From Pithys albifrons albifrons (Eukaryota > Chordata > Aves > Passeriformes > Thamnophilidae), in the NCBI RefSeq assembly GCF_047495875.1, contig NC_092474.1, positions 14,738,200 through 14,802,199 of the forward strand: a stretch of 64,000 nucleotides of DNA, given 5' to 3'. Below, piece after piece: positions 1 through 12,189 of the stretch (the first letter of the stretch is position 1; each line of letters opens with the position of its first letter). The position numbers were made by a program, and so were the translations under genes. Under the pieces are notes generated by a model. It worked only from the letters and a program-made list of their open reading frames with translations. It searched no databases and was not told where the DNA came from.

Positions 1-246
1 GGAAAACTCTTCCTGTTAACTCCTTGGCCCAAGAGGCAAACCTCCAAAGGCACAATTCCATAGGGTATCAGCCCCTCAGAGCCACCTCAGAGCTGCCATG
101 GAGCTGCTGAGCCTGCAGGAGCAGTGGAGTCACACAGCTGAGACCCTCACCACTGCTCCCCTGCAAGGAATCTGTACCTCAGGGCAGAGAAGGGCCCCCA
201 TGAAGGCACAGGTACTGCTGCCACAGAGGGGAGGGCAGAAAACAGG

Positions 247-440
247 GAATCACAGAATCACTGAGGCTGGAAAAGCCTCTAAGATCATTGATTCCAACCA
301 TTACCCCAGCACTGCCAAGGCCACCACTAACCCATGTCCACAAGTACCACATCCACATGGCTTTTAAGTCCCTGCAGGGATGGGGATTCCACCTCTGCCC
401 TGGGCAGCTGTGCCAGGGCTTGATTTCCTCCTATGAGCCC
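247..440 (-). mobile_element. CR1 fragment, 3' end
   Basis: Begins with the inverted tail AATCACAGAATCACTGAGG and runs through the accompanying CCACCTCTGCCCTGGGCAG block. It belongs to the 'ACTGAGGCTGGAAAAG' subtype and is strongly diverged. Confidence 0.8.
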
Positions 441-1096
441 ACAAGGGGTTCCCCCCAATTCTGCCCAGGCTCAGGGCCCAGATCCCATTGGTGCACCTCA
501 GTCTTTAAAGCATCCAACAGTTCTGGTTCCTGCTGTCAGCTCAGGTGCAGAGGCACAGGACCAGGCACAGGGCATCCTCCCTCTCAGGAGGGATCTCACT
601 GCTGTCCATCTGACTGGGAAAGCAGCTTAGGGGTAAGCACAGAGATGAGTGGCAGGGAAGGGGCCAGCACACCAGGATTAGCTGCCCAAAGGAGAGGGGA
701 TTACATGCTCCAGCTTGTCCTGGGACCAAGCCAGAAGCCAGAGCTGGCAGGGAATGGGAAGAATACACCATTCTGGGTTGGGCTGGTCGGGCAGGAGGCT
801 GGGGGTGACAGGGCTCCCCAGCACCACCCCAGCTGGGATGCTGCTGGCAAGGGACATCTGCCACCCAGGGATCAGTTCCAAGCGGAGGAAGTGGGCCATG
901 CACGGAGCACAGCCCAGCCAGGGGAGGGGATAATCTTCCTTCTGACACCCTGAGGGCAGCAGGGTGTGCAAGGGGCTCAGAGGGCATGGGAGGGTGTGTG
1001 ATGGCACACACAGCAGTGACAGCCAGAGGGCAGCAGAGATGGCAGGACATGAGCAAAGGGGTTTGTCAGAGGTTTCTGCAATGTGGGTTCTACAGT
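441..1096. other. Unique noncoding DNA
   Basis: No repeat, exon or conserved motif recognised. Overlapping frames on both strands lack protein-like features. Confidence 0.6.
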
Positions 1097-1275
1097 CACA
1101 GAATCACAGAACATCCTGAGCTGGAAGGGACCCACAGGGATCACCAAGCCCAAATCCTGGCCCTGCTCAGGACACCCCAATAATTCCACCCTGTGCCTCA
1201 GAGTGTTGTCCAATTGCCCCACAAGCTCTGGCAGCCTTAGGGCTGTGACCACAGTGACCCACCCTCACCTGCTGA
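1097..1275 (-). mobile_element. CR1 fragment, 3' end
   Basis: Inverted tail CACAGAATCACAGAACATCC, then AGCTGGAAGGGACCCACAGG, the same subtype as the copies at 11.0, 48.2, 51.3 and 51.9 kb. The inner end fades near 1,275. Confidence 0.8.
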
Positions 1276-2017
1276 TCCCTCCCATTGCCCACCCAGCACA
1301 GCTCCTCCATGGGTTATGGTATCATGAGGCTGGACGTCCTCTCCCCAGGAAGGTCTGGGCTGTCTCTGCTGATGGTGCTCCCATTGCCAAGCAGCTGTTC
1401 CAGTTCTGCTTCCCAGGTGACAAGCTATGCTCCATTCTCCTCAGAAAAAAAGTGATACTGAGCACAAGGAAAAGGTGTCAGGGAGCAGCACCTGACAGAA
1501 CAGGAGATTGAGGTGAACATGGAAGAGCTGCACTTACCAGCAATATCCCAATTCTGAAGCAGTGTGGATAGAAAAGAAATAAGGGCCTTAAATATGACAG
1601 ATTAATGGTCTGGAGCTGAAATATGAGATTACAAATTTCAGAATATGCCTGCATATTCCAGGTGCTCTTTAAATCTGTACAATCTAGTTACTCTATTATG
1701 TGCAATTTAATTGCCTAAAAAATCCATATCACTTCATACTCTCAGCAGCCAGAGCAGGGGGTTCTTATTTCTGCAATCTTTATTTGGGTTGGTTTTAAAG
1801 ATTGAAATATGAGCTCTCCCAGGCTCAGGGAGTTTACTAAGCCAAGTGCCAGTGTTAGGTTGCAGCACCAAAGGACATCTCCTAACAGCAGATGCAGGCA
1901 GGTTCTGCCAGGCTGCCCAGACAGCACATCTGGATCTGATAATCCACCCCAAATCAGCTCCTGGGATCCAGCACACTGAGACACACAGGTCCAAGGAAAC
2001 ACTGAAGTCTTGCTCAG
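1276..2017. other. Unique noncoding DNA
   Basis: Nothing recognised. AT content rises between 1,560 and 1,740. Confidence 0.6.
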
Positions 2018-2470
2018 GCAGAATCATTGAATGGTTTGGGTTGGAAGGGACATCAAAGCCCATCCAGTACCACCCCCTGTCATGGGCAGGGACACCTTTG
2101 ACTATTCCAGGTTGCTCCAAGCCCTATCCAGCCTGGCCTTGGACACTTCCAGGGATGGGGCAGCCACAGCTTCTCTGCCCAACCTGTGCCAGGGCCTGCC
2201 CACCCTCACAGCCAAGAATTTCTTCCCCATATCCCATCTATCCCTGTCCTCTGGCAGTGGGAAGTCATTCCCTTTGTCCTTCCCTCCAGGCACTTTTCCA
2301 AAGTCCCTCTCCAGCTCTCCTGGAGCCCCTTTAGGCCCTGGAAGGGGCTCTCAGGTGTCCCTGGAGCCTTCTCTTCTCCAGGTGAACCTCCCCAGCTCTC
2401 CCAGCCTGGCTCCAGAGCAGAGGGGCTCCAGCCCTGGAGCATCTCCAGGGCCTCCTCTGGACTCCAACCA
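2018..2470 (-). mobile_element. CR1 fragment, about 450 bp
   Basis: Inverted 3' end GGTTTGGGTTGGAAGGGACA, the CCATGGGCAGGGACACC-like block, and onward into the sequence corresponding to the end of ORF2 (GCCTTCTCTTCTCCAGG). One of the longer and better-preserved minus-strand copies; nearly the same extent as the 36.1-kb copy. Confidence 0.93.
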
Positions 2471-2959
2471 CCAATGTTTGGAACAGTCTGGGCAGCAGAG
2501 CTGGCATGGCACAGAGCAGCACACCAGACAGGAGGGTTCAAGGACTTGTTCTGCCCAGCTGTGCCCAGTGCTGAGCAGGCCCTCAGGGGCACAGTCGTGC
2601 CCAGCAGAGCACAGAGAACAGTGAGCTCCATCCCATCCCGCCCCTCAGCCCTGTCCCCAGGAGCAGGTGCATGAAGGGTTGGAGGAAAGGCTTGGGGTCA
2701 GGGTGAGCTGTGCTCACGAGCCTCTCTGACACTCCCCTGGAGCTCTGGCAGCCCTTTCTGAGTAAATCCCACCTCTTGTGCCTGATCCGTGAGGATGGAA
2801 GGATCAGGACTGATCTCATCCTAGGCAAGGGGCCCATTTAGATGGGAAGGAGCTTCTCAGCAGGGGCTGAATGCACCAGGCTGGGAGCTCTGTCCATGGA
2901 TTGCAATCATCCAGGAATCAACAGCATCCCTTCTGCTGGGAATCACCTTGTCCAGCAGT
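2471..2959. other. Unique noncoding DNA between two CR1 copies
   Basis: GC-rich at first; no exon or further repeat recognised. Confidence 0.55.
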
Positions 2960-3140
2960 TGGATTTTGGTCAAGAGATGGAGTGACAAGACTGACAGAGG
3001 GCAGGGTTAGATGGGACAATGGGACAATGGGAAGAAATTCCTCCCTGTGTGGGTGGTGAGGCCCTGGCACAGGTTGGGCAGAGAAGCTGTGGCTGCCCCA
3101 TCCCTGGGAGTGTCCAAGGCCAGGCTGGACAGCGGTTCAA
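2960..3140 (+). mobile_element. CR1 fragment without 3' tail
   Basis: Contains the AGGGCAGGGTTAGATGGGA and GCAGAGAAGCTGTGGCTGCC blocks but stops after AGGCTGGACAGCGG, so the terminal 90 or so bases are missing. A 10-bp direct duplication (GGGACAATGG) lies at about 3,013-3,032. Confidence 0.88.
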
Positions 3141-3996
3141 CACTCAGCCTTCTTTCTCCACTCTCAGTCCCTGTGAGTGTGCCATTGGCTGTGGAATAAT
3201 CAGGCCCTGAACTGCAAGCCCTGTGCTGTGCTGCTCAGAAAATCTTGCCTGCAAATCCACTCCCAGCGCTCTGAGGGCTCCTGGGCAGAGCTGGCCCCAC
3301 CGCAGAGCCACCGCTGTGAATAATCCCCTCAGCAGACACTCAGCCTGGCAGAAGCAAAGCAACCAACAAAGGAATATTTAAGGTTGCTACTGAGCACTTA
3401 ATATAGTTTATATTTACAGCTTAATGGCTTTTCAGCATCACTAACTTCCATTCCAACAAAAAGACTTTGCCTGTATTGCCTCAGCTTAAGTGCTAACGAC
3501 ATCTTCACATTAATAAATATTTTAAACCAGTGGAACTCTAAACTCCTCTGGCACAGAACCAGCATCCGCTCAGCTGGAGGCTGCACTTGCACACGAGAGA
3601 AAGCAGAGGGAAAATACCTTCCGGATCCCAGGACCACACAAGCGAGGCCCTCTCCAGAGCTACTCAGAGCTCCTCTGCCTGGGGGAGAGCTGCCTTCCCT
3701 GCCCAGCTCCCAGAGCACGGCCATGGGGCTCCCAGAGCTCCTGCAAGCCCACTCCTTCTCTGAGCTCTGTATCCAGACTCATAGAGATGCCAACCAGCTT
3801 CTGCTCACACATCCCTTCCCAGGGAGGTTTCCTGGGATTCACTCCTGGGTTGGCGTGGCCAAGCCCTCAGCTCTGTCCCTCAGTTTCTCCCCAGAATTTC
3901 CCTTCCCCCTGTGGTACCCACTCACCCCTTTCACACCTGAGCCCTGGGTGCTGGTACCTGCAGGAGGGGAGGCTTCTGAGCAGTACCCCCAGCCCT

Positions 3997-4096
3997 CACA
4001 TACACCCCAAAGTCTCCACATACACCCCAAAGCCTCCACATGCACCTCAAAGCTTCCACGTACACTCCAAAGCCTCCACATACAGCCCAAAGCCTC
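3997..4096. repeat. Five-copy 20-bp tandem repeat
   Basis: Five consecutive units of the form CACATACACCCCAAAGCCTC with one to four differences each. No link to a mobile element was seen. Confidence 0.95.
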
Positions 4097-5079
4097 CTTC
4101 CCCCACTCCTGAGTGCAGCAGATGGACAGCCCAGAGCAGGAACCCCTGGGCCCTCTGCTGCCAGCCACAACTCCCCACTGCTGCCTCCAGTCACGGGGGC
4201 TGTGGTGAGGGGTCCTAAAACTGCTTCCCTGCCAGCTCAGACATGAACAGAGCCACAGAGAAGAGCACAATGTCCAGCCTGCCTGAACTGAGACCACAGG
4301 CAGGAGGAGTTCAGTCCTTGCACCCCACCAAGGGTGGGAGACGGAGCTGCAACATGAGTGGGACAAGGACCAGGAATGGCTCCTGGCACAGGCTCTGCTG
4401 CTCCACAGACATTCTCCCCCTTGTGAAATTAAGACACACTGTTCCTCCAGAGATCCTGCACCACACAACCTCCCTCAGATGCAGGTGCTGAGGCCCATGG
4501 AGCTGGGTGGTGCTGAGTTCCCCCTCTCCCTGCTATGAAACACCCTGCACATCCCCTCAGCCAGGATGAGGCTGCCCCATGGTAACTACATCAGCCTTTC
4601 CAAATTTAGAGCTCTTGCTGCCAACTCACCCTCGGGCTTGCAGTGGGGGATCCCTGCTGGCAAGGGAAGTACATCAGGAAGCTGGTGGAGGTATCTCTTT
4701 CAGGTGCAGCAATAGGATAAGGCTTTGTGTCCCTTCAAGGGACCCTTCTAATTGCACAAGAGTCTCACACACACACTCCTCTGCCAATCCAGCAACCAAA
4801 GCCAGAGCTGAGAATAGCAGACATATAACAAGCACAAGCTGGGTCATCTCTGCTTTGAAATCTTGGGATATTTTTTTTCCAGGAGAGAGTGAAAAACCCC
4901 ACCTCACTTTGCTCTGAAGGATCCAGCTCTGTAGCAACATTATGTTTGGCTTGTATAGGAAATTTTACAAAGCTCAGCTGAAGGAAAACCTTGACTTGTA
5001 CAGCAAGAGATAAAAATCCTCAGCGTTCACAAATGAATGTACCCATCTGCTGTGCACAGTGTTATCTCTCTCAAAGAGG

Positions 5080-5130
5080 AAAAAAAAGAGAAAAAAGGAA
5101 AGAAAAAGGAAAAAAGGAAGAAAGTGAATG
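5080..5130. repeat. A/G-rich tract
   Basis: About 50 bases of almost pure A and G in irregular A-runs (AGGAAAAAAAAGAG and similar). Simple low-complexity DNA. Confidence 0.85.
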
Positions 5131-5534
5131 AAACTTTGGATGCTTTTCATTTTCCAACAATGTGCAGCAAACTGTGATTCCTATTCATGAAGAGAGAAGA
5201 TTGACGTTCATTATAGTGTGCATTAAATTCCTCATTCTTCTTCTACCCTCAAAATTAGTCTACAGAGGGTAGTAACCAGTAATTTCTATATTGAATTTCT
5301 AGTAACTACAGTGGGGTTTTTTTCCAAATAAGCAAGGCAATTACAACAAGACACACTTCTTCCTGAAATGGTAAAACAGGCAGTGCCACTTGAAATCTGC
5401 TGTTCTCTTTACAGCTGCAGTTCCATGTGTGGATAAGCAGCTCCCATTTGTTCCTGGAGGAATTTGGGAAGACATGCCTGTGGCCCAGAGCAGAGGCAGC
5501 TCTGCTGTCATTGCAGCTCTCCCCCAAAATCAGA

Positions 5535-5850
5535 GCATAGAATCACAGAATGGTTTGGGTTGGAAGGGACCTTAAAGCTCATCTTGCTCCAATCCCTTGC
5601 CATGGGCAGGGACACCTTCCACTGTCCCAGGTTTCTCCAAGCCCTGTCCAGTCTGGCCTTGAACACTTCCAGGGACAGGGCAGCCACAGCTTCTCTGCCC
5701 AACCTCTGCCAGGGCTTCACCATCTTCAGAGGGAAGAATTCCTTCCCAATTTCCCATCTATCCCTGCCTTCCTTCAGCTTAAGGTCATTCCCCCTTGTCA
5801 TATCTCTAAATTCCCTTCGAAAAAGTCTCTTCCTGTGTTCCAGCTCCTGA
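5535..5850 (-). mobile_element. CR1 fragment, about 315 bp
   Basis: Starts CATAGAATCACAGAATGG and extends through the TTCCCATCTATCCCTGCC block to about 5,850. Well-preserved tail end. It is inverted with respect to the copy at 6,078, about 230 bp away. Confidence 0.93.
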
Positions 5851-6077
5851 TTTGTGCAACCACAACAGATCACCAGATACAGGAGCCCCATCAGTCCTGC
5901 TGTGCACATCTGGGCTGCGGCAGGGAAGTCACAAATGTGTCCATACCTGCACCACAGGGTGCTGTGCAGGATGCTCTGTTCCCTGCAAAAGTGACTCTGC
6001 ATGGGTGAACCAGGACTTTCCTCCTCCATCATTCCTTCTTCCTCAGGTGAATGCCAGAAGAATTAATGGAATTTCAG

Positions 6078-6237
6078 GTTGCCCAGAGAAGCTGTGGCTG
6101 CCCCTAGAAGTGTCCAAGGCCAGGCTGGACAGGGCTTACAGCAACCTGGTCTAGTAGACAGTGTCCATAGCAGGAGGTGGAACAAGATGATCTTTAAGGT
6201 CTCTTCCAACCCTAATCATTCCATGATTCCATGATTC
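6078..6237 (+). mobile_element. CR1 fragment with tail
   Basis: From GGTTGCCCAGAGAAGCTG to the terminal repeated CATTCCATGATTCCATGATT, the typical 3'-terminal short tandem of CR1. Confidence 0.92.
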
Positions 6238-6540
6238 ACTGCTGGCCAGGTACAGCACCTCTCTCCTCCCAGGGACAGGGTGCTGGCAAAGACCCACAGA
6301 CTCACCACCTCCTCAGCTGCACACAGGTTACCCCACTCCCCCCAGGACCCAGGGCTGTCTCATTGTGGCTTTGGCAACACCGAAGTCCCTGGTCTCTGGA
6401 GATGCAGGAGAGACCTGCGGTAACGCCGAGGAACATGATCTTAGTGGGGCCAGAAAGGTAAGTCATCAGTGTTTGTGGTTTTATCCAGGCAGCCCTGCCT
6501 CTGCTCAGACAGCAGGGGACCCACAGCCCTCACACACAGA

Positions 6541-6567
6541 TCACAGCTCACAGCTCACAGCTCACAG
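6541..6567. repeat. 7-bp tandem repeat (TCACAGC)n
   Basis: Almost four perfect units. Minor. Confidence 0.85.
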
Positions 6568-6667
6568 GGCAGGTGTGGAGCTGCAGAGCCAAGCAATGCA
6601 GCACAAGGAACACAGAACAGGGACAGACACCCCTTTGTCCCTGCAGTCCACAGCTCCTGACACTGGA

Positions 6668-6740
6668 TGACAGAGTCCCTGAATGGACCTGGAAGACCAT
6701 TTCATTCCAACCCCTGTGCCACAGGCAGGGATGGATGCAT
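6668..6740 (-). mobile_element. Degenerate CR1 3' end
   Basis: CAGAGTCCCTGAATGGACC followed by CATTCCAACCCCTGTGCC aligns to the inverted CR1 terminus with many changes. Short and old. Confidence 0.5.
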
Positions 6741-7007
6741 GTCCAAGAAGCCATGCCAGCTGGTGCAAGAGGTCCTGGTGGCCGGGCCAACCTCTGAGGG
6801 TGCATGGAGGGCCACCCACCTTCTGTGCTGCAGCTTTAACTGGGTCAGTAACCTGGGAGAGACCTGCCCTCCACCAGCCCCTTGGTGATGCTGTGGGTGT
6901 ACTGAGGCCGAGTGCGTGCCCCAGTCTGGGGTCACAGGAACTGGGCATGTCCCCTCCCTGGAAAGGCAGTTAAAACAGGTAACAAAATCCAACAAATAGA
7001 TGACATC

Positions 7008-7190
7008 TCTGGTTGCCCAGAGAAGCTGTGGCTGCCTCATTCCTTGAAGTGTTCAAGGCCAGGCTGGACAGGGCTTGGAGCAGTCTGGGCTGGTGGGAGG
7101 TGTCCCTGCCCATGGCAGGGGGGTTGGACTACATGACCTTCAAAGGTCCCTTCCAACCCAGACAATTCCATGCATCTATGATAGTTAATG
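7008..7190 (+). mobile_element. CR1 fragment with tail
   Basis: GGTTGCCCAGAGAAGCTGTG through CTGCCCATGGCAGGGGGG to a decayed tail (CATGCATCTATGATAG). Confidence 0.92.
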
Positions 7191-8158
7191 ATGGATAGAA
7201 ACCTTTAGGACAGGTCCTCGAGGAGGTGGGCTGGGGAGACCCCCTGGGATCCCCTGCCTGGGGAGAAGGGACAGTGGCACTTGGCACAGCTGGGGAGGTC
7301 CCTGTGAGTGCCTTCACCTCACAGCTCCCGCTCCTTTAAACATCTGGACATCCATATAGGCAGTGGAGCCTGAAACCAGACAGTCTTTTTACAAAAACAC
7401 AACAATTGTATTTATTTGGGCATTTGCAGCCTCCAAGGTCCCAAGCTCTGCCCTTAAGGAACAAACTCTCAGCCAGCAGAGCCTCCTTGCACAGTGCCAC
7501 AGCACTGGGGGCCTGGCAGCACGACAAGGGCTCCCCCCAGGAATGGTCAGGAGAGGGTGCAGGTGCCAGGAGTGGACACTGAAGGACACGGTGGGTTTCT
7601 GAGGGGCTGCACAGCCTGTTGGCACTGCCAGCAGAAGACAGACCAGTGTTTCTGTCCCAGAGCAGGTGGAGAACAGAGCTGTTATAGAAACCACCCATCT
7701 GGAGCCTATCAGGGCTTTAAGATGCTATCTGAGGATTATTTAGATTTTGCCTCTGTGCCTGGCAAGTTCCCCCTTAGCCCTGCTGATTCATGAGCTCAGC
7801 ACCCAATGCCTGTCACACACGTGGCCCCATCAGCCCACACAAACTGGGACCACCACAGGCAGCCTGGACAAGGCCAAGCAAGCTCAGACATCCCGTTATC
7901 AGGATCAGCCACATCATAAATCTTCTCAGGGACATTCTGACTTGTGAATCCACCAAGCAAGGGAAAAAACTGCTTCTGTGCTCCTGAAGGAACTGCACCA
8001 CCAGTACCAACAGAGGAATTTGGACAGCTTGAGTAAAATCAGGCCACCTCCTTTTGCTGCCTTCTTCAGTCCCACCCAGCAGGAATGCTACATCTCTCTT
8101 AGCCAGTGACCCTGATGTCCCAAAAACACTGGTGACTAGGAAAGCCCAGACCTTCTGG
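7191..8158. other. Unique noncoding DNA
   Basis: No repeat or exon recognised. Confidence 0.6.
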
Positions 8159-8465
8159 AAGAATCACAGAATCATTAACGCTGGAAAGCCCACTGAGATC
8201 AAGTCCAACCATTAGCCAGCACTGCCAAGGCCACCACTGACCCATTTCCCCACATGCCACATCTACATGTCCTTTAAATCCCTGGAGGGATGGAGACTCC
8301 ACCACTGCCCTGGGAAGCCTGTGCCAGGGCTGGACAACTCTTTCAGTGAAGAAATTTTCCCTAAAATCCAACCTAAACCTTCCCTGGAGCAACTTCAGGC
8401 TGTTTCTTCTCATCTTGTCACTGTTACCTGTGAGAAGAGGTCAGTCCCCACACCTTTCCCTAGAA
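8159..8465 (-). mobile_element. CR1 fragment, about 300 bp
   Basis: AGAATCACAGAATCATTAAC tail, then the AAGTCCAACCATTAGCCAGC subtype block, ending near the ORF2-derived CATCTTGTCACTGTTACC. Confidence 0.88.
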
Positions 8466-8722
8466 GGACAACAGGGAGAGAAGGAGCAGAGGGATAGGTC
8501 TGTCTTGGTCTGACACTTCTCCCAAGGTTCAGCCACAGAAATGTGAATGTCATGTCCCACTGGACAGCAGATCATAGAAGTGGGTGACACCAGCACAGCA
8601 CCCATCTGGGAGAGGAAATCCTCACTGAAATGGGAATATTCCTCAGTGAGCTAATGCAAAAAGATCTGGAGACAAAGGAGATGAAACTGCCCATGTCACT
8701 CAGAAAGCCTGTGGACCTCCCT

Positions 8723-9090
8723 TGTCAGGTCCCAGATTGCAAGAGTAAAGTAAACAATATTTAGGCGGAGGAAAAGGACTTCACACGACAAGCCTTCAAG
8801 GTTTATGGTGAAAGACATTTATGTCACAGTGCACATGGTTTATATGGGGTTAAGGCTATGTTCTATTGGCTAAATTGAATCTCACACCATCCAACTACAA
8901 ATCCCATTTGGTTATAATCCATATCTCACAAGTCCAGTGTTTTGGTAAGATCATCCTGACTCTTTTCAGGTACATCTCTGGAGTCCAGTGGGAAACCAGG
9001 AGAGTTCTCGTGAGAAACTTCTGGGGAGTGATTTCCTCCCTACCACTCAGCAGCACCTGTGGCCTTGTTTATTCTTAGCTGGTAGCTGCT
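8723..9090 (-). mobile_element. Possible decayed LTR fragment of a different retrovirus class
   Basis: On the minus strand, ACCCCATATAAACC (TATA-like, near 8,840) is followed by ATAAATGTC and a stretch that resembles an avian LTR R-U5 end, finishing near a CCTGACA at 8,723. No right boundary or matching target duplication was found, so the limits and the class are guesses. Confidence 0.3.
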
Positions 9091-9597
9091 TCAGTTCTCA
9101 CAAGGTCCATATAGATCTGAATTGCTCACCTTTCATTTTTCTGTACCTACACAAGTGGGTGATAGAGACCATGTTCTCAGGACCCAAGTTCCCTGAAAGA
9201 ACAAGCCATGGGATTTCCTTGAACTGTTCCAGCTGCATTAGGGTAAATCTCTGCATGGCTTTGCAGGGACATAAACCCACCACAATTGGGGACTTGAGTT
9301 TCCCACTCAGGAACCCACCTCCTCCCCCCATCTGTGTATTAACCACACCTGCAGCTGTCCTTTCTTTTTAGGCAAAAAGATTTCCCCTTCTAAGAAATTA
9401 TTTTTATTTAGAAAATGTGAATGTTGCAGCAACTGTCTATCAGTACTAGTTTCAGTAAAACTTCATCAGTAAGGGGTGACCCAGACCAGGGAGGTATTTG
9501 TGGTCAAGGAGCATAAAGTCCAAAGTTGCTCCAGTGGTGAAGGGACTCATCCAGTCTTTGGGCCAGTTCAGATCTCAGTTAGCCAAAGAGGAGAGAA
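9091..9597. other. Noncoding DNA next to the possible decayed LTR
   Basis: May include more of the decayed element. CTTTCTTTTTAGG near 9,360 looks acceptor-like, but no exon follows. Confidence 0.5.
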
Positions 9598-9798
9598 ACA
9601 GAATCATGGCATGGCTGGGAAGGGACCTTAAAGCCCATCTCATCCCATCCCCTGCCATGGGCAGAGACATCTTCCACCAGCCCAGGTTGCTCCAAGCCCC
9701 GTCCAACCTGGCCTTAGACACTTCCAGGGATGGGGCAGTCACATTTTCCCTGGGCACCCTCTGCCAGGGCCTCCCCACCTTCACAGGGAAGAACAAAT
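9598..9798 (-). mobile_element. CR1 fragment, 200 bp
   Basis: Tail partly lost (CAGAATCATGGCATGG), then an intact GGGACCTTAAAGCCCATC to CTTCACAGGGAAGAAC. Confidence 0.92.
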
Positions 9799-10080
9799 AA
9801 GGACTTGGCCATCCCTACCTACCAACACAGGTCAAAAATGCTCCTTAAAATGGTTTACCAGGAGTAAACTTTGCTCACTTCCTTGAGATGAGGTTCTCCT
9901 CTTAGGCATTGAAAAGCTGACCTAGTTATGACAGCTTCCTATGAACAGGCACAGGAACATCCTATGGGCAGCCAAGGCCACAGCTCAGTGAGTGCTCCTG
10001 CCAGTGCTGAGCTCTGCCACTGACCTGGGGAGGGCACACTCCATGCACACCATTGCTGGGAGCTGGTGACACTACAATCC

Positions 10081-10709
10081 TGTCTTGGGTTGAGCTGGCA
10101 AAGCACCAGCTGTCCAAGACAGAGAAAAGTATCCTCCCCCCCAACCAGCAAAGGGACAAAGAAGAGGGAGAGAGGAAAAAAAAACTTCCAAACTAAGTTT
10201 ATGGTGAAACTAACTATATGTATTTATACAGAAAAGAGAAAATTAAGAGAAAACTACAATATAACATACACAAGTTATATATATATATAACAAGGAATAA
10301 CCTCACACTCCCCAATTAATACCAAGTGTATTACTCTAAATCTGTAAGTACTGGTTTTCTGTACTCTAAGAGACACCCTGCAAGAAAGAGAAAGTATAAC
10401 AACAAAATATTTCTACTTCCCTGAACTCAAACACAACACGATGTAGCGGCAGCAGGAGCAGGGCCTGACAGAGGAGAAGAACTGCACCAGTCTACTCTGT
10501 ACTCCAGCCATAGTGGAACTGACCAAGCCACTCCCACACACTGGATTTTACACCCTTTGAGATGATGTAGTATGGTATGGAGTACAATATTAGTGGCTAG
10601 AAGAAGTCAGCTGATAGCTAGCTCAGCCCAGCTCAAGTCAGCTGACAATTTCAGGCTTAGTCTGAGCTTTAAAACCTAAATTTAAGCCCACCTGGCCAAA
10701 CCCATAACA
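10081..10709 (-). mobile_element. ERVL-type solo LTR with TSD AATCC
   Basis: The 629-bp element starts TGTCTTGG and ends CCATAACA (plus strand) and is flanked by identical AATCC at 10,076-10,080 and 10,710-10,714. The minus strand reads as the sense LTR: it has a TATA-like GTGTAAAATCC region about a quarter in, and a pyrimidine-rich 3' part ending CAACCCAAGACA, resembling the chicken GGERVL LTR layout as I remember it. No internal retroviral sequence or second LTR adjoins it, so it is a solo LTR left by recombination. Includes a (TA)n stretch near 10,275. Confidence 0.85.
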
Positions 10710-11007
10710 AATCCCCACCTCCATCTGGGGCCATTCTTCCTTGTGTAAATAATCCAGCACCTTCCAGTGCCTCCAGGGCTTTGGGATGGGCTGTCTCTTC
10801 TGGCTATGTCTGGTACAGGGCCCTCTTCTCACCCCAGGGCCTTGTCCCTGTGTCCCCTGGGTGGCACCCACCCCTGTCCACGTGCTTTCAAGTTGCACAG
10901 GACAGGGACACCCATCCCTGCACTGCTCCCATCTTTCCATCCTGTTGCTGAGACAAAGCCTGTGGTGCTTTTTCAGTCCCCAAGCAGCCACAGGAAAATA
11001 TTGGAAT

Positions 11008-11265
11008 TGCCTGAAGTTGTGCCAGGGCAGGGTCAGGTTGGATCTCAGCAAAAGGCTCTTCCCCCAGAGGGTGGTGGGCACTGACCAGGCTCCCCAGGGC
11101 ACTGGGCACAGCCCCAAGACTGCAAGAGCTCCAGGAGCATTTGGATGATGCCCTGGGGCACAGGGTGTGACTCCTGGGAATGGGTCTGTGCAGGGTCAGG
11201 AGTTGGACTTGCTGATCCTTGTGGGTCCCTTCCAGCTCAGCATCTTCTGTGATTCTGTGATCCAG
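11008..11265 (+). mobile_element. CR1 fragment with tail
   Basis: Starts TGCCTGAAGTTGTGCCAGG, includes CTTCCCCCAGAGGGTGGTGG and ends TTCTGTGATTCTGTGATCC. Confidence 0.93.
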
Positions 11266-12189
11266 CAAATCCAAGGGCTCTGGCAGTTGCTTATCAAGTG
11301 TGAGGCCAGCAGTTTTCCCACGTGGATCCTGTCACTACCTCTGTCTTTGCTGCACTGCCTTTGCTGCACTGCCTTGCTCCTGGAGGGTGAGGACTGAGTG
11401 GGCAGCACCCTTCTGACCCCATCTCCTTGCTCCATGACTTGGTATCCATCCCTGCCCTGCATTCCTCTGTGGTGCCCACAGCCAGGGACCACTGTGTTCA
11501 TTGGTTATCAATTAGGGAGATTTTAATACACCCTGTGATGTATTTTAATAGCTCTTATCTCAACTTAGAGAATTGCAGAATACATAGCAGAGCTTCAACA
11601 CTCTTCTAATTAGCACCCAAGCAAACAGGAGCACACAGAATCCAGTGATCCACAGGGCACCAGTCTCTTCTCAGAGCTACTGGGCATGGGAGTGTAATTT
11701 CCAACACTTAAGACTGCTTAGAAGGGCACCTCCAAAGTATTTGTCATCACCTTCAAAACCCTTATTTACTCTCTATTGTTTCCAAAAATCCCTCTGGGAG
11801 CTGGGAAATGAATCTATTTTCCTACTGAAACCCACCACATGGACATCCCATCTTGCTATTTTTAGGCCTGCTGGTGAATGCAGCTCCACTTTGCTGTGGT
11901 ATTTCAGGGTCTAACAGCCTGGAGCTGCCCATTCTGACTGCTCCCAGAGGGTCCTGGAGCAGAGCCCAGCAGCACCCCTTGGCCTGTTCACTGAGAGTTC
12001 CTGCCCTGCAGACCCCAAAGCATATTGTCCTCCACCAAGACAAACCTGAACTGGAACCTGTAATAACTCTGGAGAAACCTACAAGGAATACTCTGCCCCA
12101 GGGCTACAAAACTAGAAGTGTTCTCAGGGTTCTTCAGGTATGTTCTGCCTCCCCAAAACCACAGCAGAATCTGGCACAGCCCACAGGAA
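11266..12189. other. Unique noncoding DNA
   Basis: No exon or repeat recognised. Confidence 0.6.

Larger units (their letters stand above)
3141..5534. other. Unique noncoding DNA
   Basis: Holds only the 20-bp tandem array and the A/G tract. Frames across 3.7-4.5 kb arise from the tandem array and GC content. Confidence 0.6.

Noticed and set aside
2018..2631. Frames of 140-200 codons on both strands
   Set aside because: Entirely within or beside CR1 3' sequence; the same frames recur at other CR1 copies.
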